In this document: positions 1 through 7,685 of the stretch, in pieces
Position numbering within the stretch: the first letter of the stretch is position 1
Layout of the letters: every line of letters starts with the position of its first letter
Assembly: GCA_937880845.1 (NCBI GenBank)
Contig: CALFLL010000005.1
Span: forward strand, 1-12,459
DNA length: 12,459 nucleotides
Source of the DNA: an uncultured Drancourtella sp.
GTDB lineage: Bacteria; Bacillota; Clostridia; Lachnospirales; Lachnospiraceae
Direction of reading: 5' to 3'
Notes under the pieces: generated by a model
What the model saw: only the letters and a program-made list of their open reading frames with translations
What the model was told of the DNA's origin: nothing
Databases searched by the model: none
Translations under genes and position numbers: made by a program

Positions 1-4
1 ATAA

Positions 5-47
5 GCCCCTTATAGGGGCAGAGCAAACCACCGGCTTAGCCGGTGGT
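5..47. repeat. Two adjacent short-loop palindromes downstream of pepT
   Basis: Two perfect hairpins lie side by side. The first is GCCCCT/AGGGGC (5-10 and 14-19, 3-nt loop). The second is ACCACCGGC/GCCGGTGGT (27-35 and 39-47, loop TTA). They sit 14 nt past the pepT stop, so on the minus strand they could end pepT transcription. However, the stronger stem is followed only by TT before GCTCTG, so it is not a classic intrinsic terminator. Such compact GC-rich paired hairpins are also typical of REP-like elements or of the ends of IS200/IS605-type elements. The window edge hides what lies further left, so the choice cannot be made here. Confidence 0.55.
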
Positions 48-61
48 CATGATTTCGGATA

Positions 62-1279
62 TTATTCAGCGTATAATTTTACGATTTCAACAACAACGTC
101 TGTTGCCATATCCATTCCTTCTACTGTAGCGTGTTCATATGGGCCATGGTAAGCATGTCCGCCTGTTCCGAGGTTAGGACATGGGAGACCTTTGAAGCTT
201 AACTGACATCCGTCTGTACCGCCACGAATCGGAAGGATCTGTGCAGGTACATTTGCACGTTCACATGCCTTCTGAGCATTGTCAATCAGATGCATACATT
301 CAGAAACGATTTCGGACATATTTCTGTACTGCTGGGAAATTGTAAGTTTTACAGTTCCTTCGCCCCATTTTTCGTTGAGATCTTTTTCAATCAGACGAAG
401 TGTATTCTGACGTGCTTCAAAGATAGCACTGTTATGATCACGAACAATATAGTGAAGTTCTGCGTGAGCAACATCTCCGCTCATACTCATCAGGTGATAG
501 AATCCTTCATAACCTTCTGTTCCGCGTGGTGTTTCACATCCAGGAAGCATACTGTTGATTTCGCATGCAACAAGGCTTGCGTTGATCATTGTATCTTTAC
601 TGGATCCAGGATGTACGGAAAATCCTGTGATTTCAAAGTCAGCTTTGCATGCATTGAAGTTTTCGTACTGGATTTCGCCTTCTCCGTCACCGTCAAGAGT
701 GTATCCGAAATCAGCGTCGAATTCTTTTACATTGAAGTGAGAAGCACCTGTTCCGATTTCTTCGTCTGGTGTAAATGCAACACGAATCGGTCCGTGAGGG
801 ATGTTTTCGGTCAGGATACGTTCTACCATGGTCATGATTTCTGCGATACCTGCTTTGTCATCCACTCCGAGTACCGTTGTACCATCGGATGTAATAAGAG
901 TACGTCCCTTAAGATCTGCAAGATGCGGGAATGCACTTACTTCAAGTGTACGTCCGCTTGTTCCGAGAACAACGTCTTTTCCATCGTAATTTTCATGAAG
1001 CACCGGTACGATTTCATGATCACAATAATCAGCTACCGTATCCATATGTGCGATAAATCCAATCTTTGGCTTGTTTTCATAACCAGGAGTTGCAGGGATC
1101 TTACCGTAAACATAGCACTGGTCATCCATGTGAGCATCTTCTACTCCGAGTTCTTTTAATTCTTTTACAAGAAGTTCGCCAAGATCAAACTGGCATTTGG
1201 AAGATGGTACAGTTTCACTGTTTTCATCGCTTGGTGTTCTTACTACTACATATTTTAGTAATCTTTCATAAGCTTTCAT
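62..1279 (-). CDS. pepT: Peptidase T (tripeptide aminopeptidase, M20B)
   Basis: This is a cytosolic zinc aminopeptidase that removes the N-terminal residue from tripeptides, the last step in using imported peptides. The 405-residue length is normal for PepT. M20 metal-site motifs are all present: AHMD (H78, D80), the GVDDKAG segment with D140, the PDEEIGTG segment with E173/E174 (catalytic base plus ligand), the LDGDGEGE segment with D196, and the C-terminal HAYHGPYE with H378. The segment after D196 fits the inserted dimerisation (lid) domain, including an HPG motif. The ATG at 1277-1279 is preceded on the minus strand by AAGGAGAGA (1287-1295), about 7 nt upstream, which supports this start. 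It is a single-gene unit divergent from ktrB. Long open frames on the opposite strand inside it are coding shadows. Confidence 0.96.
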   Translation of the reverse strand: MKAYERLLKYVVVRTPSDENSETVPSSKCQFDLGELLVKELKELGVEDAHMDDQCYVYGKIPATPGYENKPKIGFIAHMDTVADYCDHEIVPVLHENYDGKDVVLGTSGRTLEVSAFPHLADLKGRTLITSDGTTVLGVDDKAGIAEIMTMVERILTENIPHGPIRVAFTPDEEIGTGASHFNVKEFDADFGYTLDGDGEGEIQYENFNACKADFEITGFSVHPGSSKDTMINASLVACEINSMLPGCETPRGTEGYEGFYHLMSMSGDVAHAELHYIVRDHNSAIFEARQNTLRLIEKDLNEKWGEGTVKLTISQQYRNMSEIVSECMHLIDNAQKACERANVPAQILPIRGGTDGCQLSFKGLPCPNLGTGGHAYHGPYEHATVEGMDMATDVVVEIVKLYAE

Positions 1280-1310
1280 TGAAATGTCTCTCCTTTATAT
1301 GTATTTTTAC

Positions 1311-1349
1311 TATTGTTCATTATAACACTTTTTGTCGGAATGAACAATA
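1311..1349 (-). promoter_or_regulatory. pepT promoter inside an 11-bp inverted repeat (probable operator)
   Basis: Read on the minus strand, TTGTTC (1342-1347) and TATAAT (1319-1324) are separated by 17 bp, a good sigma-A-type promoter for pepT. The inverted repeat TATTGTTCATT (1311-1321) and AATGAACAATA (1339-1349) is perfect over 11 bp with a 17-bp spacer. One arm covers the -35 box and the other overlaps the -10 box. A dimeric repressor bound there would block RNA polymerase. The regulator is unknown. Confidence 0.7.
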
Positions 1350-1397
1350 TACAATCCATACAGATAGAAATATTAAAGAAAATAGCAGAGGCGGATG

Positions 1398-1426
1398 TTG
1401 AAAAATATGTTTGGGTTTTGTATAAT
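1398..1426 (+). promoter_or_regulatory. ktrBA promoter
   Basis: TTGAAA (1398-1403) and TATAAT (1421-1426) are spaced by 17 bp, close to the sigma-A consensus. Transcription would start near 1433, giving a leader of about 78 nt before the ktrB ATG. I see no riboswitch fold or terminator in that leader. Confidence 0.75.
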
Positions 1427-1510
1427 AGAGAAAGTTTATTATGATATTATAGAATAGGAAGATGATACAGACAGAGTATTATAGATTTCGGAAAGGTGAG
1501 AGGAATAAAC

Positions 1511-2851
1511 ATGAGGTTTCTATCGAAGAAACTGACACAGACGCAGATGATCGTATATGGATATATAGGAGTCATCTTATTGGGGGCAGTGCTTTTAATG
1601 CTGCCCATATCCAGTAAAGACGGAGTCTTTACGCCATTTTTGGATTGTCTGTTTACGGCAACGTCTGCTTCTTGTGTGACGGGATTGATCGTAGTGGACA
1701 CATATCAATATTGGTCTATGTTCGGTCAGTGGGTTATCTTGTCGTTGATTCAGATTGGCGGACTTGGATTTATGACCATTGGTGTTTTCTTCGCAATTTT
1801 ATTGCGAAGAAAGATCGGATTAAGAACAAGAGGTGTCCTGCAAGAAAGCGTAAACCAACTTCAAATCGGGGGAATCGTAAGACTGGCAAAGAAAATACTG
1901 ATGGGGACATTGATCTTTGAAGGAATCGGAGCTGTCTTGCTGGGACTTAGATTTGCGGAACGATTTGGATTTACTCGGGGAATGTATTATGGAGTATTTC
2001 ATTCTGTTTCCGCGTTTTGCAATGCAGGTTTCGACTTGTTTGGCTGTGATGAGGCGTATAGTTCTTTGACTGGATATTATGACGACTGGGTCGTGAATTT
2101 GACGATCATGGGCCTTATTATCGTCGGGGGGATCGGCTTTTTTGTATGGCAGGATATTATGCAGAATAAATTGAATTTTCGACAATACAGACTGCATACG
2201 AAAATTGTTCTTACAAGTACCCTTGTTTTGATCATAATAGGTGCCGTTGGATTTTATCTGCTTGAAAAAGATAATGTGTTAAAAGGAATGTCTTTGGAAG
2301 GACAGGTATTGAGTTCCTTGTTTAATTCCGTTACGGCGAGAACGGCGGGATTTAATACAACGGACACGGGGATGTTATTAGACGGAACGAAATTTTTGAC
2401 CATTATATTGATGTTTATCGGAGGAAGTCCGGGGTCAACGGCAGGTGGTATCAAAACAACGACATTGGTTGTGTTGTTGGCCTATATGCGTGCAGGACTA
2501 AGAGGGGAAAATGACTGTACGATTTTCCATAGAAGATTTGACGATTCTACCATTCGTAAAGCAAGTATGGTACTTTGTGTCAATTTATTCCTTGCGGTTC
2601 TTGCCTCTTTGTTTATTACAACGGTTCATAGTGTAGACTTTTTGGATGCTTGTTTTGAAGTAGTATCGGCAATCGGTACGGTAGGAATGTCGGCCGGGAT
2701 TACGCGTGAGATTGGTGTCAGTGCACATATCGTATTAATATTCCTTATGTTTTGCGGACGAATAGGAAGTCTTACTTTTGCACTTTCACTGAGAGGACAT
2801 AAACTTCCGGCTCCGGTAAAAGAACCGATTGAACAGATTACGATTGGATAG
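1511..2851 (+). CDS. ktrB: Potassium uptake channel subunit KtrB (TrkH/KtrB family)
   Basis: This is the membrane subunit of a Ktr-type, probably Na+-dependent, K+ uptake system. The protein has 446 residues if it starts at the ATG at 1511. Four channel-like repeats, each with a selectivity-filter glycine, are visible: ASCVTGL (G58), AFCNAGFD (G173), ARTAGFNT (G280) and GTVGMSAG (G392). The GGSPGSTAGGIKT segment (304-316) matches the intramembrane gating loop of the third repeat, and GRIG (416-419) is conserved near the C terminus. An in-frame GTG exists at 1496, but it lies within the purine-rich RBS AAAGGTGAGAGG (1492-1503), so the ATG at 1511 is preferred. ktrA follows after 15 nt. The length and KtrA partner favour KtrB over the longer TrkH. 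Confidence 0.95.
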   Translation: MRFLSKKLTQTQMIVYGYIGVILLGAVLLMLPISSKDGVFTPFLDCLFTATSASCVTGLIVVDTYQYWSMFGQWVILSLIQIGGLGFMTIGVFFAILLRRKIGLRTRGVLQESVNQLQIGGIVRLAKKILMGTLIFEGIGAVLLGLRFAERFGFTRGMYYGVFHSVSAFCNAGFDLFGCDEAYSSLTGYYDDWVVNLTIMGLIIVGGIGFFVWQDIMQNKLNFRQYRLHTKIVLTSTLVLIIIGAVGFYLLEKDNVLKGMSLEGQVLSSLFNSVTARTAGFNTTDTGMLLDGTKFLTIILMFIGGSPGSTAGGIKTTTLVVLLAYMRAGLRGENDCTIFHRRFDDSTIRKASMVLCVNLFLAVLASLFITTVHSVDFLDACFEVVSAIGTVGMSAGITREIGVSAHIVLIFLMFCGRIGSLTFALSLRGHKLPAPVKEPIEQITIG

Positions 2852-2866
2852 AAAAAGGAGAAAATA

Positions 2867-3520
2867 ATGAAGTCAATATTGATTATCGGATTAGGACGAT
2901 TTGGACACCACCTTTGTTCAGAGATGACAAAACTTGGAAATGAAGTAATGATCATTGATAATAATGAAGAACAGTTGGCCGATCTTATTCCGTATGCTAC
3001 TGCGGTCAAGATAGGAGATTGTACAAAAGAAGAAGTATTAAGAAGCCTTGGAGTTGGAAATTTTGATATTTGTTTTGTGTGTATCGGGTCCAATTTCCAA
3101 AGCAGTCTGGAAATTACCAGCCTTGTAAAAGAGCTGGGAGCAAAATATGTGGTAAGTAAGGCGAACAGAGACATCCATGCAAAGTTCCTCTTAAGAAATG
3201 GGGCAGATGAAGTATTTTATCCGGATCGCGATATTGCAGAGCGAATGGCTGTCAAATACAGTGCCAATCATGTTTTTGACTATATTGATTTGACGGAAGG
3301 TTATTCTATTTTTGAAATTCAGCCGGATAAGTCATGGATCGGGAAAACGATCGGAGAGGTAAATATCCGTGCCAAATATCAGATCAGCGTATTTGGGGTG
3401 AAAAATGAAGGAAAGATGGAACTTCTGCCAAGGGCGGAATATATTATGAACGGAAATGATCATCTTATGGTCGTAGGAACGACAAAAGATATTGAAAAAT
3501 TGTTAACCAAATTAAGATAA
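2867..3520 (+). CDS. ktrA: Potassium uptake regulatory subunit KtrA (RCK domains)
   Basis: This is the cytosolic gating subunit that forms an octameric ring under KtrB. In this family ATP or ADP binds the N-terminal RCK domain to open or close transport, and c-di-AMP often binds the C-terminal domain to inhibit it. The N terminus has a Rossmann fold with GLGRFG (residues 8-13) and the acidic residue D31 at the end of the second strand. Residues up to about 130 form RCK_N. From about 140 to 217 a TrkA_C/RCK_C domain can be recognised (IGKTIGEVNIR, then MNGNDHLMVVGT). The length (217 residues) matches KtrA rather than the double-length TrkA. The ATG follows AAAGGAG by about 7 nt and lies 15 nt after the ktrB stop, so the two genes form one operon. 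Nucleotide and c-di-AMP control is known for the family but not shown here. Confidence 0.95.
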   Translation: MKSILIIGLGRFGHHLCSEMTKLGNEVMIIDNNEEQLADLIPYATAVKIGDCTKEEVLRSLGVGNFDICFVCIGSNFQSSLEITSLVKELGAKYVVSKANRDIHAKFLLRNGADEVFYPDRDIAERMAVKYSANHVFDYIDLTEGYSIFEIQPDKSWIGKTIGEVNIRAKYQISVFGVKNEGKMELLPRAEYIMNGNDHLMVVGTTKDIEKLLTKLR

Positions 3521-3534
3521 AAGAAAGAAGAAAG

Positions 3535-3575
3535 CTTCCAATGATACCGTATTCATTGGAAGTTTTTCTTTTTAT
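3535..3575 (+). terminator. Intrinsic terminator of ktrBA
   Basis: A perfect 10-bp stem, CTTCCAATGA (3535-3544) and TCATTGGAAG (3553-3562), has an 8-nt loop. It can be extended by a G-U and three A-U pairs, and it is followed by TTTTTCTTTTT. It lies 14 nt after the ktrA stop and separates the potassium operon from the two-component genes. Confidence 0.9.
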
Positions 3576-3611
3576 AGGGAAAATATAGAGAAATTTGTGA
3601 TACGATATACT
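3575..3611 (+). promoter_or_regulatory. Promoter of the two-component operon with tandem direct-repeat operator
   Basis: A -10-like TATACT sits at 3606-3611, but the -35 position is not consensus-like. Instead two direct repeats, TAGGGAAAA (3575-3583) and TAGAGAAAT (3586-3594), start 11 bp apart, one helical turn. The second covers the -35 region. OmpR/PhoB-family regulators commonly bind such tandem half-sites and activate promoters that lack a good -35 box. The same arrangement recurs before the ABC ATPase at 5451. Autoregulation by the adjacent response regulator is an inference from this. Confidence 0.6.
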
Positions 3612-3654
3612 ATCCGGAGAAACAGCCGGGATTACATAAGGAGGGAATGACAGG

Positions 3655-4314
3655 ATGAAAGAAAAAATACTGATTGTAGATGACGAATACGGAATCCGTA
3701 TGCTGCTGAACGATTATTTTCAATTATCAGGGTATGAAACGGAAACCGCAGCCAATGGAAAAGAAGCACTGGAAAAAGCCATACGGCAGCCGGATTTAAT
3801 CCTTCTTGACATTAATCTGCCAGATATAGACGGAATGACGATTTGTCGAAAAATCCGTGAAGAGGTAAAATGTCCGATTCTGTTTTTGACGGCAAAAATA
3901 GAAGAACAGGATAAGATTAACGGACTCTTGTACGGAGGAGATGACTATATTACAAAACCGTTTTCTATTGAAGAACTTGGAGCAAGAGTATTGGCTCATC
4001 TAAGGAGAGAAAAAAGAAAAGAACCGAAAGAAAATGGTCTTCAAATCCGATATGATGAAAGAAGTGTATATTTCAACAAGGAAGAAATCCATTTGACAAA
4101 GACGGAATTTGATATTTTGGAAGTTCTTTCGACCCATCCGAGACAGGTATTCAGTAAAGAACAGATTTACGAATATGTCCGGGGGATTGATGGTGCCGGT
4201 GACAGCAGCATTATAATGGAACATATCAGAAGATTAAGAGGGAAGCTTTCCGATAAGACAAAAAAAGAAGAAATTGAAACAGTTTGGGGAGTCGGATATA
4301 AATGGATTGGGTAG
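3655..4314 (+). CDS. OmpR/PhoB-family response regulator
   Basis: This is the DNA-binding response regulator of a two-component system. The receiver domain (about 1-115) has the acidic pair D9/D10, the phosphoacceptor D52 in LLDINLPDIDG, the switch residue T79 and K101 in the TKPF motif. The C-terminal domain (about 125-219) is a winged helix with HLTKTEFDILEVL, the recognition-helix region SSIIMEHIRRLRGKL and the closing VWGVGYKW motif. All key residues are intact and 219 residues is typical. The ATG is preceded by AAGGAGG (3638-3644) with 10 nt spacing. It overlaps the kinase gene by 13 nt, so the two should be translationally coupled. Its probable targets are the tandem repeats before its own gene and before the ABC exporter. 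The style resembles regulators of peptide-antibiotic or envelope-stress exporters, but the signal is not known. Confidence 0.94.
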   Translation: MKEKILIVDDEYGIRMLLNDYFQLSGYETETAANGKEALEKAIRQPDLILLDINLPDIDGMTICRKIREEVKCPILFLTAKIEEQDKINGLLYGGDDYITKPFSIEELGARVLAHLRREKRKEPKENGLQIRYDERSVYFNKEEIHLTKTEFDILEVLSTHPRQVFSKEQIYEYVRGIDGAGDSSIIMEHIRRLRGKLSDKTKKEEIETVWGVGYKWIG

Positions 4315-5453
4315 ATGAAAAACTGAATAATATAAAGAAAAAAATACAGAATATGTCATTAAAAAAAGCATTGCTTGCCTACTTATGTGTGTTTACTTTT
4401 GCGGCATTTTTGCTTACCATTATTACTTTCGAAGTTTGTCAAAGATGGATTGAGATTTTTTTGGAAAGAAAGGAAGTCTCACATCTTGGTATTTTAATAC
4501 TTTATTGGATCAAAACATGGACTCCTTTCTTTTATTCCATTGTCTGTATGTTTCTGACGGCATTGTTTTTTTACCGAACGAGGCTGAAAAAGCCTTTTCT
4601 CATTCTGGAAGAAGGAATGAGAAAAATCCGGGAAAAGGATTTAAATTTTAAAATAGAATATGACAGCCTGGATGAAATGGGAAAACTGTGTATTTCTTTT
4701 GAAGAAATGAAGAAAAAACTTCAGGAAAATCAGGAAGAGATGTGGAAACTCGTAGAAGAACAAAAGAAGTTAAATGCTGCATTTGCTCATGATCTTCGCA
4801 CGCCGCTTACCGTGATACGAGGATATTCAGATTTTCTGATTAAATATATGTCAAAAGGAGCTATCAGCGGGGAAAAATTAAAAGATACGTTAAAACTCCT
4901 TTCGGAACAGGCAGAACGTCTGGAACGATTTAGCATGACAATGAGAGAAGTGAGGAATGTGGAAGATATTCCGGTTATTTTGAGAAAGGTAGAAGCAAAG
5001 ATTTTAAATCAAAAAATAGAAGGAATGGTCAGTGCATTAAATGAGGCTGATGAAATCCGGATCCATTATGAAACGAAAACAGAAAAAGGGCTGTTTTTTT
5101 TGGATTCGGATTTTTTTATGGAAGTGTTGGATAATCTTTTATCAAATGCAATCCGTTATGCGGAGAAAGAAGTGACGATACAGACCGAACTGCAGGGAGA
5201 ATACTATTATCTTTATGTGACAGACGATGGACAAGGCTTTAGCCGGACTGCATTGGAACAGGCAAAGGAGGTATATTACTCGGAATCAGAAGAAGACGGA
5301 CACTTTGGAATCGGATTGAATTTGGCTTCGGTGTTGTGCAGAAAGCATCAAGGAGTTTTAAGCCTTGCCAACAGAATGGACGGACAAGGAGCTATTGTAA
5401 GTGCATCTTTTAAAATTCAAAAGGAATCTAAAGAAAATATTTTGAATGTTTAG
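4302..5453 (+). CDS. Membrane sensor histidine kinase
   Basis: This is the partner kinase of the upstream regulator. Two membrane segments (about 23-45 and 64-91) are separated by a loop of only about 18 residues, too short for a folded external sensor domain. A HAMP-like region follows (about 92-143). The HisKA domain has FAHDLRTPLT with phosphoacceptor H163, and the ATP-binding domain has the N box LDNLLSNAIRYA, the G1 box TDDGQG (308-311) and the G2 box GHFGIGLNLA. Length is 383 residues. The start at 4302 (ATGGATTGG) lies inside the end of the regulator gene. Kinases with minimal loops often sense within the membrane or through an associated transporter, as in BceS-type systems. That is an inference for this one, and the clear HAMP region differs from typical BceS. 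A run of eight T residues occurs at 5094-5101. The TAG stop overlaps the operator of the next operon. Confidence 0.93.
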   Translation: MDWVDEKLNNIKKKIQNMSLKKALLAYLCVFTFAAFLLTIITFEVCQRWIEIFLERKEVSHLGILILYWIKTWTPFFYSIVCMFLTALFFYRTRLKKPFLILEEGMRKIREKDLNFKIEYDSLDEMGKLCISFEEMKKKLQENQEEMWKLVEEQKKLNAAFAHDLRTPLTVIRGYSDFLIKYMSKGAISGEKLKDTLKLLSEQAERLERFSMTMREVRNVEDIPVILRKVEAKILNQKIEGMVSALNEADEIRIHYETKTEKGLFFLDSDFFMEVLDNLLSNAIRYAEKEVTIQTELQGEYYYLYVTDDGQGFSRTALEQAKEVYYSESEEDGHFGIGLNLASVLCRKHQGVLSLANRMDGQGAIVSASFKIQKESKENILNV

Positions 5454-5485
5454 GGAAAATGTAGAGATTTGGATAGTAGGATAAT
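5451..5485 (+). promoter_or_regulatory. Promoter of the ABC exporter operon with the same tandem direct-repeat operator
   Basis: TAGGGAAAATGTAGAGA (5451-5467) matches 16 of 17 bases of the site at 3575-3591. The half-sites TAGGGAAAA and TAGAGATTT again start 11 bp apart. A -10-like GATAAT lies at 5480-5485 without a recognisable -35, as at the first site. In both copies the TTTG that follows the repeats is 12 bp from the -10 start. The element begins on the stop codon of the kinase gene. It probably gives the exporter its own regulator-dependent promoter. Confidence 0.6.
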
Positions 5486-5515
5486 CTTAACAGAAAGGAA
5501 AGCGAGGAGAACAAT

Positions 5516-6418
5516 ATGGAAGAAAAAATGGAAATCCGTATTCAAAATCTGGATAAATATTATGGGAAAAAACAAGCTTTAAAAAATGTTAATCTTACGA
5601 TTTCAAAAGGAATGTTCGGTCTGCTTGGAAGAAACGGTGCAGGAAAAACAACGCTGATGAAAGTGCTTGCAACTTTACTGCAAAAGCAGAATGGAACGGT
5701 AAGTATTTGTAAAGTTCCGTTGGAAGATGCCGCAAAGGTGAGAAAGATGACAGGATATCTTCCGCAGGATTTTTCCTTATATTCGAATATGGGAGTATAT
5801 GAGGCCATGGATTATCTTGGTGTTCTGTCCGGACTGAAAAAGGGAGAACGAACAGAAAGAATACCAAAACTTCTGAAACAGGTGAATCTTCAGGATCACT
5901 ATAAAACAAAAATCAAAGCACTTTCAGGAGGGATGAGGAGAAGGCTAGGGATTGCACAGGCAATCCTTCATGATCCTAAAGTATTGATTGTAGATGAGCC
6001 GACGGCCGGTCTCGATCCGGAAGAAAGAGTCAGATTCAGAAATCTGCTCTGTGAAATTGCAGAAGACCGGATTGTGATACTGTCCACTCACATTGTGGGA
6101 GATATTGAGGCAACTTGTGAACATATTGCCGTATTGGATCAAGGGGAAATTCTATATAATGGTACCGTGACGGAGCTGATCAATATGGCAGAAGGGAAAG
6201 TCTATACTGCAACTATCAGTAGAAAAGAACTTTCAACCGTAAAAGACCGGTATCCAGTTACAAGTATGCTGACAAAGGGAAATAATGTTTCGGTTCGTTT
6301 TCTTGCAGAACAGCCGCCTTTTGATACGGCCGTTCCCTGTGAAGCGGGAGTGGAAGATGCCTATATGTATCTGATGAAAGAAAGAGAGGGGTTCGATTAT
6401 GTTTCTGAGCTTGCTTAA
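5516..6418 (+). CDS. ABC transporter ATP-binding protein (ABC-2 exporter type)
   Basis: This is the cytosolic ATPase that powers an ABC-2-type exporter formed with the two following permeases. It has Walker A GRNGAGKT (38-45), Q-loop glutamine in YLPQDFS (Q84), signature LSGGM (136-140), Walker B VLIVDEP with catalytic E161, D-loop AGLD and switch H192 in STHIV. At 300 residues it has about 75 extra residues after the core, common in the CcmA/BcrA-like group. The ATG follows AGGAG (5505-5509) with 6 nt spacing; a second in-frame ATG four codons later has no better site. Transcription probably begins at the promoter at 5451-5485. It overlaps the first permease by 20 nt. The substrate cannot be told from sequence. 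A peptide antibiotic or envelope-active compound is a reasonable guess given the linked two-component system. Confidence 0.93.
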   Translation: MEEKMEIRIQNLDKYYGKKQALKNVNLTISKGMFGLLGRNGAGKTTLMKVLATLLQKQNGTVSICKVPLEDAAKVRKMTGYLPQDFSLYSNMGVYEAMDYLGVLSGLKKGERTERIPKLLKQVNLQDHYKTKIKALSGGMRRRLGIAQAILHDPKVLIVDEPTAGLDPEERVRFRNLLCEIAEDRIVILSTHIVGDIEATCEHIAVLDQGEILYNGTVTELINMAEGKVYTATISRKELSTVKDRYPVTSMLTKGNNVSVRFLAEQPPFDTAVPCEAGVEDAYMYLMKEREGFDYVSELA

Positions 6419-7685
6419 AAAAGAATGTGCACAAACGGCAAAAAGCTTGATCTATTGGCTGTTTGTTTTATGCTTGAGTTTATTTTTCTTTAGTCAGATG
6501 GGGGCTATGGACTTTGAAAATCCTCCGGTAAAAAACCAACAGGGAGGATATGGTATGAAAGAATCTTATAAGAAACAGGATATTATGGCAGGAACATTGG
6601 GTACTTTGACACAGGAGTACTATAGGGATACTTTTATAACGTTTCCTATTGGTTTTAATAAAGAGGTAAAGGTAGATAAAAAAGAAAAACAACAAATAAA
6701 AAAAGTTTTGGAAACGACAACAGGCATGTCGGAAAAGGATATCTTCCGTTCTTATGAGAAATTTCTGAAAGAAAATACGGTTACTGCGTCGAACGGTACA
6801 ACAATAATGCCACAGAGTGCATTTCGTATCGAGCCGAAAGAAGGACTTACTTATTCCGAGTTTCAAAAAGAGATGGAAAAAATATGTAAGGTGCTGGGCC
6901 CCGGTTCTTCCTATGAAAAAAAACGTTTAAAGACTAACGGAATGGTGAAGCGGACATATGAAGACGCTATGGAAGAATATCAAAATCTGAACGAAAAAGA
7001 TAAAATTACCGGAGGATATGCAAGGTTGTTTTGCGATTATATGGGAATTATCCTGGGAATCCTTCCTGTTTTTGTGGTAGTCACAAGAGAATTGCGGGAC
7101 AAAAGAGCAAAGATGAAAGAATTGGTGTTTGTAAGAAAAGCATCATCGTTTACGATTATAATGAGCAGATATGTGTCTATGTGTCTGATGATGTTTTTGC
7201 CGGTGCTTTTGATTTCCTTTTATCCTCTGGCAGAATGTGTTGGATTTGCACAGGGAAAAGGAGTCAATGTCCAATATACGGCGTTTATCATTTATAGTTT
7301 TGGATGGCTTCTTCCAAGCATTCTTGCAGTAACGGGATTGGGAATGTTTCTGACAGAACTCACAGAAACAGCCGCAGCCATTTTGGTACAGGGAGCATGG
7401 TGGTTTGTGTCCATTTTCAGCGGAACGGCATTTATGGGAGGAGGAAACTATGGAATGAACCTGATACCAAGACATAATACGCAGTTTAACTATCTTGGTT
7501 TTAAGGAAGATTTTTCGTCTCTTGTGCTAAATCGAAGTTTTTATGCGGCACTTGGAATTGCACTTGTGATTGCTGCGGTCATGGTTTTTGAAGCAAAAAG
7601 AAAGGGGAAATTAAAGTATGGAAAGATGTCTGGAAATCGGAAAGGAAAACATAAGGCATCATTTGCCGATTCCGTTTCTTGTTAG
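6399..7685 (+). CDS. ABC-2 type permease with large extracytoplasmic domain
   Basis: This is a membrane subunit of the exporter. One membrane segment lies near the N terminus (about 17-33). It is followed by about 170 soluble, lysine-rich residues (about 37-207) expected outside the cell. At least five more segments come after that (about 208-230, 255-278, 294-314, 325-344, 381-397). The layout of TM1, long loop and TM cluster is typical of ABC-2 permeases. The ATG at 6399 lies 20 nt inside the ATPase gene, so translation is probably coupled. The last 22 codons overlap the next permease gene by 68 nt, which is long. They encode a basic tail (YGKMSGNRKGKH and onward) that may be run-through rather than a functional domain. 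The family is inferred from topology and context. The external loop is the most likely contact with substrate or sensor. Confidence 0.85.
   Translation: MFLSLLKKECAQTAKSLIYWLFVLCLSLFFFSQMGAMDFENPPVKNQQGGYGMKESYKKQDIMAGTLGTLTQEYYRDTFITFPIGFNKEVKVDKKEKQQIKKVLETTTGMSEKDIFRSYEKFLKENTVTASNGTTIMPQSAFRIEPKEGLTYSEFQKEMEKICKVLGPGSSYEKKRLKTNGMVKRTYEDAMEEYQNLNEKDKITGGYARLFCDYMGIILGILPVFVVVTRELRDKRAKMKELVFVRKASSFTIIMSRYVSMCLMMFLPVLLISFYPLAECVGFAQGKGVNVQYTAFIIYSFGWLLPSILAVTGLGMFLTELTETAAAILVQGAWWFVSIFSGTAFMGGGNYGMNLIPRHNTQFNYLGFKEDFSSLVLNRSFYAALGIALVIAAVMVFEAKRKGKLKYGKMSGNRKGKHKASFADSVSC

Noticed and set aside
290..1159. Long open frame (289 codons) on the plus strand opposite pepT
   Set aside because: It is rich in Cys, Phe, His and Ser with no recognisable domain, and lies antisense to a clearly functional M20 peptidase. 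It is a codon-usage shadow.
1496..1510. Upstream GTG start for ktrB
   Set aside because: The GTG overlaps the purine-rich ribosome binding site that serves the ATG at 1511.
1433..1510. Possible c-di-AMP riboswitch in the ktrB leader
   Set aside because: The leader is about 78 nt, too short for a ydaO-type fold, and no conserved stems or terminator are visible.
2626..3174. 182-codon open frame on the minus strand across the ktrB-ktrA junction
   Set aside because: It is antisense to two well-supported potassium transport genes, with no domain and no ribosome site seen.
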